Shown: in pieces, positions 10,541 to 21,716 of the stretch
How the letters are laid out: the number at the start of each line of letters is the position of its first letter
How positions within the stretch are numbered: the first letter of the stretch is position 1
Source: Perkinsus olseni
Taxonomy: Eukaryota; Perkinsozoa; Perkinsida; Perkinsidae
DNA length: 64,000 nt
Reading direction: 5' to 3'
NCBI GenBank assembly: GCA_013115135.1
Contig: JABANP010000036.1
Span: forward strand, 62,001-126,000
Position numbers and translations under genes: made by a program
The notes under the pieces: generated by a model
Seen by the model: only the letters and a program-made list of their open reading frames with translations
Databases searched by the model: none
Told to the model about the DNA's origin: nothing

Positions 10541-12955
10541 ATGAAGGCATGCAACAAAGCGAGTTGCTGCCGATGCAAACCTTTGGTGTGGTTCATTTTG
10601 GCGGCTATAGCCGTTGTCCTGTCTATTGTCTGTTTCGTCATAGCTATAGTCGCGATGGTGCCGTTTTACAATACCTTCATTGATGGCATCAACTATGGTC
10701 GATTCATCGATAACACGTACCAGACTACTGATTGCTCTAATATGATTGCTGGTGATTCTACGTGCGGCGGCAAGGCTTACGATGCCTGGCTCATGAGTTC
10801 TGATGACCTCTACAATACGTGCATGAGTCAGCAAGAGCCGTCCTCGAGTGCTGTTGCACTCGCTTCGGCATGGTGTGATGCCAGCTCCTCCGAAGATTGC
10901 TCTAAGGACATGTGCCAGAAGGGTATGGAGTACGACTACTATGCCTATAACTTGACCAACCCTGACGAGGTTTTGAAGGGTGCCAAGCCTGTTGTTCAAG
11001 AGCTTACTCCTGTACACACGGCCATGAGCATCACCAAGAACGAATCCTCGGTTGATACCGATCTGTGGAATAAGGAAGGTATCGCTCATTGGCAGGAAAA
11101 AGATGAGTACGTCTTCTTCAAGGACGATGAGACTGACCTCATGAATCGGAAAGTCACTGTTGGGAACTTCGCCCTTCTCAGTAACCTCGAGGTTGCTGAT
11201 ATGTTTTTGAACCCCATCGAGATGATCGAGACTGTTGGCGGTATTGTAGCTTACCATGTGATGGCCAACAACTTCGTTGAGGGGTATGGTAACTTGAGTG
11301 CTACTACAAGACAGGCCATCGAGAAGGAATACCAGACTCCAGTCAGTGCTATCAAGAGCCAGTATTTTGAAGGTGGTCTCGCGAAGGCTCTGGGCGCTGC
11401 CGACGGTGACTCTGGTGAATTGTCACTGCAGCCATTTTCCGACTTGTTCGGGAAAGAAGTCGGATATGGTATTGCCCACTAGTATGGGTAGCGACTATTT
11501 TGGCTATGCTTTTGGCTGCCCTGCCAAGCAAGATCCGTCCACTGGTAGTTGTCATTTTGACTCGAGCAATGCAGAGGACCAGTCTCTTGCGAAGTCTATT
11601 GATTCTACGTTTTCAGCTGGTGCGAAGAGTGCTTTGTGGAACTTGATCTACAACGCCAAGATTAAAGGACACCAAGTCTCTTCTGGCCGCTCTAATGCAG
11701 TTGAAGTTGATGGTGAAGGGTGATGAGCTTAAAGCCTTCTTGACACAAATGAGTTATGCTGGCTCTTATGCCATCTACAATTTGCCTTGGCTAAGACACT
11801 CTCTGCTGCCCATTACTGATTCTTCTTCCGACAAGTACGACTCCGACTACGATTACTACCCGAGGTTTGTGAAGCTGACGGTGGGTGAGTTGCTCGGTTT
11901 CAACAATCAGTCCAAGGTCGATAAGGTGACTGGTATGCCTCTGACGATGGGCCTCACTTCTACCACCAACCCTGTGACGGAGCAGTATCGAGCTAGCTTC
12001 GTGGAGGATTGGATGGGGCTGTACTACTTCAAGATGTCCAACGGCATGGAGTACAATTGTGCGTTCGATCCCGACTGCCTAGCACAGGATGAGTTCAAGG
12101 CGAATGGGACGTGCACTCCTGATGACAAGTGCCATCCTAACTACGCTGCCGGTTTTGATGTGAAGTACGTGCCGGGTACTCTTAATGGTCACGGTACGGA
12201 CGACTACCATAAGGTTGGCGCTATCGATCACATGTTCGTCAGTCCCGTGTTCTCAACGGCTCAGATGAAGCTTACTAAGAAAGACCAGAATTTCAACGGG
12301 GCTAACATCGATGTCTGGGATCTTGCCGACCTGGCTTTTAGGAACGAAAACTGTGATGGCTCTGGCAATGATAGTCGGGGAATTGATTGTGATTCGCCAT
12401 ACCTGACTCTGAACTTGGGCACGTTCAGTTCGCCTAAGCCGAATTTGGTCAGGACTCCTATATACGCTTCACTGCCTCATTTCTACCAAGTGGACGGCTC
12501 CTCCTCGGTGAAGAACTGGTATCCTGGTGATCGAGTGGAGACTAGGAGTTGCTCCGGCTCTGAGGAGTGTGATGATCCTGAAAGGAACTTCAACTGTGAG
12601 ATGTGGACTGAGCCTATCACTGGTGCTCTCTTGAAGGGTGCCTTGAAGCTACAAATGAACGTCATGATGCCTTCCATCGCTGATACGCAGACTGGCAAGT
12701 TGACCGACGAGGCTTTGATCCCAGCTGTGTGGGTAGACGAGCATCAGATGGCATACCCCTACCAGGTTGATTCCATCAAGCAGCTTCCAGAGCGCGCCAG
12801 GCCTTTTCGAGATGGTTATGTGGCTGGGCATTGGCTTTGGTATTTTCTTTCTTCTATGTGCTGGCGTTCTCTTCTACTTCGGTTGGAGACGTCGTCGCGA
12901 GCTCAAGAATATTGGCTTACAGAAGAGGACCTCTGGGGTCACCGAGTTACTCTAA
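10541..12955 (+). CDS. CD36/LIMP-2 (scavenger receptor B) family membrane protein
   Basis: The protein has the CD36 layout: a short basic, Cys-containing N-terminal tail, a first membrane helix (about residues 14-44), a large ectodomain, a second membrane helix (MVMWLGIGFGIFFLLCAGVLFY) and a short basic tail. Family motifs include YNLTNPDEVL and LPHFYQVDG. Three frame changes are each bounded by GT-AG: 11446-11482 (37 nt) or 11446-11491 (46 nt), 11676-11700 (25 nt, phase 0) and 12766-12790 (25 nt, phase 0). The second 25-nt intron is needed to reach the C-terminal helix; reading through it removes the helix and runs on to 13071. Between TM1 and the first family motif lies an unusually Cys-rich insert of about 90 residues. 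Family members bind lipids or lipoproteins, or act in lysosomal membranes. The ligand here is unknown. Confidence 0.85.
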
Positions 12956-13329
12956 GATTTTTGCTTCGATGGCTGCTTGCATCCCTTCGTCACGTTTCCG
13001 CTTTCGACAACGACAATTTCTTATGTTCGTTTGCGTCAGTAATGTCTATTAACCCTTTCATACAATACTGAGATACTGATGAGTGTGGACCGTTTGATCA
13101 GCCCTGGACACAAGACTCTAGGCGCTTGTTTAGATCTACACGGCTATTGCTTTGTGTACGTACTCTAATAGCGGCCCGGGGAATGACCCCACGCCACTGA
13201 GTACCAAGTTTGTTTCTTGCGATTCTATAATAATAGGCGAGTTGGGTTATTGAAGTTGTGAGGGAATGGCGGTCTGGTAGCATCGAGGTAGTGGTAGAGG
13301 AAGTAATCCCCTTTTTTCTCCCTTGTTCT
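12956..13329. other. intergenic spacer after the CD36-like gene
   Basis: No exon with family similarity was found. The duplicated subtilase unit appears to begin just to the right. Confidence 0.4.
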
Positions 13330-13359
13330 ACACCTAGTGGAAGGAGGGTAAACTCTGTG

Positions 13360-16180
13360 CAGCGCGCGTGCAGCAGGATGGGAAGGAGAGGGCTGTCTCC
13401 GTTAGAGCTAGGCATCGAGGAACTCGAACAGTAAAGCGACTTTCTCTCGCTGAAAAAATACATGTTAAGGCACCGATTTGCTGGCCGATTTGCTCGGTTC
13501 TCCCCTGTAGCTGATCATGGGGAGTAGATGCCCCCAGTGTTGCGAGAACAGTGTGCGGGTTCATTGAGTGACTCCGTCCCGTGAACACGACTCGAAGGGA
13601 CAATTTTGAGGTCTCAAGAAAAGCTACTCGTGACTACTCTTAGTCCATCTTCGAGTAGTTCTAAGACTTCACGCCAACTCTTCGAAGCACAGCTGATCCC
13701 AAAGCGCGGGAAGATCCCCGCCGGGAACACAGGCAAAAAGACCCTGCGCGCGCGTTTCAAGCGCTTGCATGTGGCGTTGGCAAATCACTGAGCCAACCGG
13801 GAGACAGCAAAGACAGAGAAATATCTGATTAGATCCCGATATTCAAGAATGGTGTGGAAAGAAAAGGAGACGGCAGTGACATCTTTCATCGATGCTCGCC
13901 TTCAAGACAGCGGTGCAATGAGGTGTCTGAACACCGCGTGAACCGAAAGACTTGGCATCCGATTACTCCTTCAAGTCAGACTCGAAATCGCCACGAAGGC
14001 CGCGTGGCCTCGATGGAAGCAAACTGATGGCGTGCTGCACCGTTTTAAGAGCGTTGATCGCTCCGCCTCGTATGGTTTGGTTTCCATACAGAGACGTAAC
14101 AGGATCGACGTTGGCTAAAACGAGGCGCTTGGCCATTGACGGTTCGACATCCATGGACCTCAGGATAGCGAGGAGACCAGCGACGATTGGGGTCGCAGCT
14201 GATGTTTTGCTAAAATATATCCCATCGCCCTCGTCGTCATTCCCGGCGAAAATACCCGTACCATACGCAGCAACGTCAACTCGTTCACCCCAGTTGGAGT
14301 CGTTTTCTGAGCACGTTCTGGGTCCTGTTGTTCTCCAGCGCGGCAACGCACATACTGTTCGGTCCACCAAACCAGCAAGGGTATTGGCCAGACGCCCTTA
14401 TGCCCTGATTCCCAGCCGAGGACACGAGCAGGATACCCCGCTGTCCTGGGCAGAACGAAGAGCTTTCCAAAGCAGACTCTTCTGAGTCAGCCCTAGACGG
14501 GTGAAGTGGATCCCGAAAGACATCGAAGCGATGTCGACCCTCAAATCAATGGCCATGTTGAGTGCCTCCAAAACAGGAGACAAACTTCGACCCGGAGAAT
14601 CCTTCAACAGCTGTAGGGGCACCAGCGTGACATTGGGAGCGACTCCAGCGATACCAACCGAATTGTTTGCTTTAGCAGCCAGGATCCTGTTTGTGTAGGT
14701 CCCATGCGGTAAGGGAGTCAAATCAGATGTCTTAGTGAAGCAATTCCATCCGCCTTCCAGATAGCCGCCGCTCTGCCTCTTCAGTTTCCCCTTCAAGGGG
14801 GCGAGGTCTGGGTCGGTCCAGTTGATGCCAGAGTCCAAAACAGCCACTTTGACCTTACGGGTGACATGAGGGAGAAAGCAAGCCTCCAGACTTCACCCAT
14901 CTGCATCCACTTAAGATGCCTTTGGAAGAAGGCACCAGGATCGTTCACATTCAAGTCGCCATCGAGGCCATCCGCGACAACACTAGTCATATCTTCAGCA
15001 CACTCAGACTTCAGCGAGAGCTTCTTGCTGGCCAAGGTAACGAACTTACAGAGAGCGTCGCTGTCGATGGTGGAAGCTGAGGTCCGGACCACCTGCGAGT
15101 GGACATATCCAAGAGTCGCGATCTCCGCGGTTTCCAGGAAGACGGCAATCTCTTGATTGGGAGTGTGACCGGCATCCCTCATCATTTGAGGAAGATGTTG
15201 AACTCTCACGTCATCGGCACCAGACTTGATGGATACGATCGTGTGCCTCGGAGTAGCCCTAGAACCAGCCAGGAAGGCGAAGGTGAATGTCGGCGGAGAA
15301 GCGCATAGGAAGGGCAGAAAAAAACTGAAGGGCTACTGCACTTGTTTGAACACAGGACGAAGTCCGGAGTGAGTGTCCACCCCGCGGGATTCATCCGAGA
15401 CACGACACGCAGGAAGTAGAGGATTGACGGGATGCTCAACAGCTGATACCAGCAATCAGCGGACAGTGAAGAGGAGCACGCAGGCACGAAGCGTTCCTCG
15501 TCGGAACTTCCGGCTCCAGAGTCACTGTCTATTTCTCGGTGACGTATGACGGGCATGTAGGGTGAAAAGAGAAAATGGTTGAAACGCTCAAAATCGGAAA
15601 CCGGTATGAAACTGGAGCTGACGGGTTTGTACCGTCATAGGGTTTCCAGAGATTTCCCTCGGGGCGAGAGGACGACAGAGTCGATCATCTGGTGACTTCT
15701 ACGAAGACAGGCTGATACTGCTCGCGTGCCCTATAGTGACAACAGACCTCCATAGCTGCTGCGTATCCAAGTTGCTCTCTGTGCGCCTCAGCTCGCTGTG
15801 CGTCCGTTCGTCCCGCAATTGCGTGCATTCCATGTCATGCTATTGAACATACGTTCACCCAACACCCATAACGAGGTCAGTTTCTTCATTCTTTGAGCTC
15901 AAATAGCCACACCGAACTGAGTTACAGTGCACGCGCGGGACGGAATGGTGACGTTGCGCACTGTACGACGAGCCATCTGCTTTTCCGTAGCTGATAGTGA
16001 AACCAGGCATCACCTCGACCTTAGGAGAAGGATCTCAACGAGAAGGCGCTCTCAGGCCAACAACGCCCCAGGATGATGTCATCTTCAGGGAGATCATCCT
16101 ATAAATGAGCGCCTCTACTCCCTTTCAGGAGAGAGGAAGCGAAGCGAGGTAGTTAATCAGCAGCTGGCGCGCTTGCCTGA
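13360..16180. repeat. subtilase tandem duplication, unit 1
   Basis: This block resembles 16285-18660 along its length. The shared parts are the 3' flank of the gene (compare GGATGGGAAGGAGAGGGCTG near 13378 with GGATGGGAAAGAGAGGGCTG near 16311), the subtilase body, and the 5' flank (compare GAGCGCCTCTACTCCCTTTC near 16107 with GAGCGCCTCTACTTCGTTGT near 18578). In the gene core (about 14730-15150 against 17440-17860) identity is high; the flanks are more diverged. Unit 1 carries roughly 200-250 bases (about 15735-15990) that have no counterpart in unit 2. Confidence 0.85.
13963..15306 (-). pseudogene. subtilisin-like serine protease, copy 1, frame-broken
   Basis: S8 subtilase motifs are all present but in different frames: catalytic Asp in VAVLDSGINW, His in HGTYT, oxyanion Asn in SSAGNQG, and Ser in KTSAATPIVAG. 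The C-terminal exon ends at 13963. Compared with copy 2, copy 1 carries one extra base near 15291 just after the ATG at 15306, two extra bases near 14870 (ahead of the catalytic Asp), two extra bases near 14437, and a further frame change near 14300-14320. With the first insertion the ATG frame stops after about 15 codons. No GT-AG intron repairs these without deleting catalytic residues. The ancestral start would be MRFSATF plus a hydrophobic stretch, a signal peptide, so the enzyme was probably secreted. Assembly error is the alternative to true decay. Confidence 0.8.
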
Positions 16181-16284
16181 CATTGGAATCGTGATGGCAT
16201 TGCCTCAGGGTGGCCAGGCAGCAGTGATAGAGGGCGTAGCCGGCGCTCCTCTACTCTGGGCTAAAGCCAGCAGGCGGGAGGGCA
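15557..16284. other. 5' flank of subtilase copy 1 and junction between duplicated units
   Basis: No gene was recognised. The region includes the upstream sequence shared with copy 2 (about 15600-15730 and 16000-16180), a copy-1-specific insert between these, and the inter-unit junction (about 16180-16285). The shared parts may contain the promoter. Confidence 0.5.
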
Positions 16285-18660
16285 AGCTCTGAGAAAGCGT
16301 GTGTTGCCAGGATGGGAAAGAGAGGGCTGTCCCCGCTGGAACTAGCAATTGAGTAACGCGAAATACTCTCACTAGTGGTCAGAAAACTCTATTACGGCAC
16401 CGACTAACTGGCGGCAAAATTCTCGTAGCACGACCAATCATGGGGTGAGGATGTATCCCTGCAGATGACGAGATCGGTCTCTATAAAAAAACCTGCTGTG
16501 AAACAGCATAGCGCGAGACGACATGGAAGGAAAGAGTAGTGGACGACCATCAGCAAGGGGGCGAAAGAGATGTTGGAGAAAGGCTCGCCCCAGCAGCTGA
16601 TTATAGAGTGAGTGCTCTTAACGCTGCGCGAGCAGTGGAGCAATAAAGGTTTTCTACACCGCTAGGACCGTAAACTAGGCAACCGATTACCCCTCGAAGT
16701 CGCTAACCGAAGGTCACGTGGTCTTGATGAGATCCAATTCTTCCAGCAGATGGCGTTCTTCAGAGTCTTGAGAGCATTGATCGCTCCGAATTTTTATAGT
16801 CTGGGTTCCCGTTCTTAGACGTAACAGGATCTACGCTAGCTAACATTAAGCGCTTAGCCATCCCTGGTTCGAAATCCATGGACCTCAGGATAGCGAGAAG
16901 GCCAGCGACGATCGGAGTCGCAGCCGATGTTTTGCGGAAATGTATCAAATGACCCTGGTCGTTATACCCGGCAAAGATACGCCCATAGGCAGCAACGTCT
17001 ACTCGGTCACCCCAGTTGGAGTCGGTCATGAGCACATATTTTGTGTTCTGTCGTCCTGCAAAGCGGCGACGCACACACTGTTCGGCCCACCAAACCAACA
17101 AGGGAAGTGATTAGACGCCCTTACTCCCAGATTCCCAGCCGAGGACACAAGTAGGATACCGCTCAGCTGGGCCGAACGAAGACCATTCCAGAACAAACGC
17201 TTCTGTGGCATTCCCAGTAGATCCGGGTCGATCGAGAACGACATTGATGCGATATCCACTTTTAGATCAATGGCCATGTTGAGGGCTTCCAGGACAGGAG
17301 CGATGCCTCCACTGCCAGCATCATCTAGCATCTGTAGCGGCACCAGTGTGACATTGGGAGCCATACCAACCGAGTTGTTTGCTTTAGCAGCCAGGATCCT
17401 GGCTGTGTAGGTCCCATGTTTGAAGCCGTCAGTCATAACCGATGTCTTAGTGAAGCAGTTCCATCCGCCTTCCAGATAGCCGCCGCTCTGCCTCTTCAGT
17501 TTCCCCTTCAAGGGGGCGAGGTCTGGGTCGGTCCAGTTGATGCCAGAGTCCAAAACAGCCACTTTGACCTTACGGGTGACATGAGGGAAAGCAAGCCTCC
17601 AGACTTCACCCATCTGCATCCACTTAAGATGCCTTTGGAAGAAGGCACCAGGATCGTTTACATTCAAGTCGCCATCGAGGCCATCCGCCGTGATGCCGTT
17701 GATATCTTGAGCGCAGTCGGATATCAGGGAGAGCTTGTCGCTAGCTGAGGTGACGAAGTTACAGAGAGTTTCGCTGTCGATGGTGGAAGCTGAGGTCCGG
17801 ACCACCTGCGAGTGGACATACACGAGAGTCGCGATCTCCGCGGTTTTCAGGAAGACAGCAACCTCGTTGGGAGTGTGACCGGCATCCCTCATCATTTTAG
17901 GAAGGAGGCGAATGTCAACGTCATCGTCGCCAGACTTAATGGATACGATCGTGTCGCTTGGAGTAGCCGTGGACCCAACCAGGGAGGCGAGGGTGAATGT
18001 GGCGGAGAAGCGCGTGGGAGGGAGCAGAGAGGCAGAAAAAGACTTGAAGGGCTACTGTACTTCTCTGGACACAGGACGAAGTCGGGTCTCCGGGGTGTGA
18101 GTGTGCATTCCGCGGGACACGACACGCACGCAGGAAGTAAAAGCTTGACGGGATGCCCACCAACTGATGACCACCAGCCACCAACAATCTAGAGAGCTGA
18201 GCAGTGAACAGGAGCACGCAGGCGCCGGACGTGTGACGGCTTGGTGACGTGTGGCGGATCAGTCAACTGGAGAGAGAGAAACACCTACGATGCTCGACCT
18301 CGATGATCGGGTGACCTGCTGGAGCTGACGGTTCTGTGCCGCAACAGGGCTTCGAGGTTTTCTCTCCGAGGGGAGTGGCGAATAGACGGCAGCTGTCCCC
18401 GGGGCAGGCTGATACCGCTATGGCGGGCCAAGATGGCGGCTTCGCCGACGTCACGTCGGGAAGTTCGATGTTTCGCAGCGGACTGGAAACCTGGCACCAC
18501 CTCGATCTTGAGGGAACGCTCTCCACGAGAAGTCGCTTTTAGGCCAACAATGCCCCTTAGGGTGATCATCCTATAATCGAGCGCCTCTACTTCGTTGTAG
18601 GAGAGAGGGAGCGGAGTAACGTTGTGGTTGCTCAGCAGCTGGCTTGGCGTTCTGCTGAGC
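16285..18660. repeat. subtilase tandem duplication, unit 2
   Basis: This is the direct-repeat partner of 13360-16180, in the same orientation and containing subtilase copy 2 with its flanks. The order of 3' flank, gene and 5' flank matches unit 1 throughout, so the arrangement is a head-to-tail tandem duplication of about 2.4-2.8 kb. Confidence 0.85.
16760..18015 (-). pseudogene. subtilisin-like serine protease, copy 2, probably damaged
   Basis: The main body (17895 to about 17040) reads in one frame. It has a prodomain-like N-terminal part, then Asp in VKVAVLDSGINW, His in KHGTYTARILAAKA, the helix LEALNMAIDLKVDIASMSF, Asn in SSAGNLG and CVAAL. A frame change near 17030-17050 separates this from SNWGDRVDVAAYG and the Ser region KTSAATPIVAGLLAIL. 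The Ser motif has Lys where most family members have Gly (GTSxxxP). A further one-base shift near 16785 truncates the C-terminus relative to copy 1. The codon matching copy 1's ATG reads ACG here (18013-18015), followed by the same signal-peptide-like sequence. Translation would need another start, for example an upstream spliced exon or an internal ATG at 17895 lacking the signal. Copy 2 is better preserved than copy 1 and keeps every catalytic residue. Confidence 0.7.
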
Positions 18661-19004
18661 TTGGATTAACAAACCCCCCACAACACTTCCCTTTTTTTCC
18701 CACAACGCTCCCTGATTAACACTCCCGTAGGTGACCTTGAGTCTCCCAGCTAGGAAATTCAAACTCAGCGTGGTTTCCAGCTTCCGGTCGGATCAGTTCG
18801 AATCTGCGCTCTCGGGAGCGTACTAAGCTCTGTAACCGCTCTGTAGAACGCTGTAACCTCACTAAGGTGGACGGATAGTATCATGGATCGTGATTCGTTA
18901 TGCTAAACTCATACCAACACTTCACCACATCCTCTAATGATGATGGCACTGGTAACCAGTGACTGGTTCAGCACTCAAAACACAATACGACACAACTCAT
19001 GAGA
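18016..19004. other. 5' flank of subtilase copy 2 and intergenic spacer
   Basis: The part up to about 18660 is repeat unit 2. From 18660 to 19004 no gene was recognised. A possible upstream exon with a hydrophobic start (ATG at 18217 on the minus strand) exists, but its splice to copy 2 is not clear. Confidence 0.45.
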
Positions 19005-20953
19005 CTATATCTCCTTGGGTGCCATGCTCAGCAGAACTTCATGGCCACTGTTGGACATGTGGAGGCCGGCCTCATACAACGCTGCTTGCAGGCGGTACCG
19101 AGGATCCCTCTCGAGCTCCTCCACTCCGTAGCCATGACGCTCGAAGATCTCTCTTGGCAGCGGATGCTCACCCTCTGTTTTCTTATGTGGAGGGATCGCA
19201 ACCAGCCGTTCCGGGTCCGCTGCGGCCTTGACCCCGAACTTCTCCAGGGCGCGTTGGATCCGGGCTCTTCGCTCCTCGGCTTCTGCTCGAACGAGTTCTC
19301 TACTAAATTCGCGTTCCTGCACCCGAATCGCTGTCATCTTCTCCCGATGAGCTACACGAGCGGCCAACACTTTGCCGGTAGCTTGTTTGAGCTTCTTTTC
19401 ACGGTGCTTCTCCTCGGCGTCTCGCTTAGCCTTTCTCCCTCTGAACCTCCTCTCTGCATTTGCGATGCTCTTGAACTCTCTTCCTCAAGGCCTCAACATA
19501 CTGTCGCCTTTTTCCTGTAAAGCCGCTTCTTTAACCGCCTCAACATCAGCACGTTTCTGCGCGTCCATTCTCTCCCCAGCCTCCCGTGCATGCTTGGACG
19601 CTAGAGCATCGTCTAGCCTCTCCCGCAGGACCTGTGCTCTCATCATAGCCTGCGTTCGCTTCTCCAGAGCAGTGACCGCTTCTGCTTTCTCTTCGAGCCA
19701 GGCCTTGTACTCCTTTCTAGCCCCGATGTAGCGCTTCGAGCCGCCTTTCGCGCCACCGCCGAAAGACAGCCCGCCTTCTTCTCCTCAGAATACACAGGCG
19801 TTGTGATATTCGCTCGATCTCGGATACATGTAACTTTGACATCTCGGGTAGAAGCAGTTCAACAGGTGTTCTGCTCACTGCATTGTCTAGCCTCCACTGT
19901 CCGATATACTCGTCGCTCTGCGGGAGGACATTTTAAGCGCAGCTTTCTCTGTCTCGATCTTAGCAGAGGATGCTGTTAGCTGTTCGCAGCATTGCTCGTT
20001 GATGCCTCCTAGCTGCCTCTGATACATCAGGAGGACTTCCGGTGGCTCCAAGTGGCGATTTCCCTCATCCAGAAGCTCCTCTTCAGCGTCAGATAGATTC
20101 TCATCGTCTCTTGTTGCCCCCACTGTAGTGTGTGCATTCGATACTATCTCCAGCGCTTCTTTAATGCTCTCTCTATGCTTGACCGCATCCGCGAAGGGTT
20201 CCTCTCCCAGTCGATCGTGCGCGGACTCTAGAAGAAGGAGCAGCTCCGCCGTCTTGCCAGCCCACTTCTCCGGTGCATCAGCTACGCCCTGTCGCAGAGC
20301 AAATATCTGAATGCGCGAAAGCTTGGCAGCTGCCGTGCCTAACGAGAGCCGCACACCGGTGACAGGAGTGTCTGGGTAAACTCTTCCGTGCCGCGTTCAA
20401 GTTGTTCATAGAGTACGTGTATCTCCGGATCGTATCCGGACAAGGCCTCGACCGCGGCTCTGATCTCGGCATCCAGGCTCCTCTCGGTTTCCACATAGAA
20501 TCTGAAGGTCACTACTTTTGCGGTTAGGTCGTAACCCTGTTGGTGATGGACGGCCCTAGTCAGAACAGAATCTCTGTGGCTGCCAGCACGATAACCCCCG
20601 CTAATGTCAGACGGTTCTTGGGCAAAGTCTCGGAACTCGATTCGAGCCGCCTCCCCCAAATGCGATGTGTGTTCCAGTAGAGATGGGACACACTGAATGA
20701 TGAGAGATAGAGGAGAAGGGATGAGAGTTCAGTGTTTCCCATCCGAAAGCCGTCTCATTGTGCACGCAGTGGTGGGCTTCGAAAACCGTTCCGTCTATGC
20801 ATACCTCCTAGTCGCCAACCAAGCATCCTTCCGTCTTTGCTCGCGGCTGACCCCAACTTGTTCCCGAATCCTGCCAGTGATACCCTGAACTTTGGCGTGG
20901 ATCTCCTGGCTGCGGATGCGAGCTTCCTCGAGCGACCGCACCTTCGATGGCAT
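19005..20953 (-). CDS. CCDC148-like coiled-coil protein
   Basis: The protein is almost wholly charged helix. The best anchor is its C-terminal block: DPRYRLQAALYEAGLH followed by EVLLSM, which resembles the DPRxRxExALREAGLH...KEIL end I know from CCDC148. Just upstream, FGVKAAADPERLVAI matches that family's QFDPVRM region. The N-terminus starts at an ATG at 20953 (MPSKVRSLEEARIRSQEIHA) with SREQRRKDAW. Exons between run about 20660-20340 (DAEIRAAVEALSGYDPEIHVL), 20350-19890 (EALEIVSNAHTTVGATRDD) and 19790-19005. CCDC148 relatives occur in flagellated organisms, which fits the dynein and kinesin genes in this window. A flagellar role is inference. Internal exon joins are approximate. Confidence 0.6.
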
Positions 20954-21716
20954 CTCTGAGTAGACTGTGGAGGTAAGAACAGCTCTAAGGGCAAGCAGGT
21001 AGCCTCTCCCTGGACCCACTTGAAGTTGACAGACTGGGCGATGTTCTTGCGTGCCGGGTCGTGACGCTAACCGCGCGCCAAGAAATTAAGGTGACGTGCT
21101 CGAGTGGCATTCATTCTGCGCTGACCATCAGAGTCTGAGAGCTCAATGTCCCCTCGTCTTTCTTACCATATCAGGCTTGTATGATTTCGTTCTCTCTCAA
21201 ATAGTGATAGAGAGTATATGTTACAGAGGACCACGTTGACCGGACGTGTGCGCTTCCCTTTCAATTCTTGGGGACAAACCAATCCCGACGTGAGTCACGC
21301 GTAGCGGGAATTGCGGTATAGACGCAAGTTGCAGGGAACTTCACTGTTGAGAAGTCTCACGCCAACAACACTGCCCATCATACAGTCCTCACGTCCTGCG
21401 TTCGCACGCGGGACACAACCACACAAGAGTTCTCCTTTGCTTGCCCTTACCCCAATGCGATTTCGAACGCACTTCCTTCCAAAGAGGGACGATCGAACGG
21501 GCAGCGATGAGGTTCGATGGGGCGCGATGCCACTTAGTGAGCAGCAAACGAGTCCTTATCTGCGCCCAAGCAGCCATTTTTCGGCTTTATTGTGTGGTAT
21601 GGACGTGACGGCGTGATGAGGCTTCTAGATGCCGGGAGAGGCGGTGTTCGTGGCAGGCCTGTGTGTTTCGCTCGAAATCTTCGTTCACCAGTCGTAGTTA
21701 GTAGCCCTCTGTTGTG
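20954..21716. other. divergent intergenic region
   Basis: This spacer lies between the CCDC148-like gene (leftward) and Noc2 (rightward) and should hold both promoters. No coding exon or RNA gene was recognised. Confidence 0.5.

Noticed and set aside
18263..18569. Overlapping frames upstream of subtilase copy 2
   Set aside because: They fall in the duplicated 5' flank and are not kept as open frames in unit 1.
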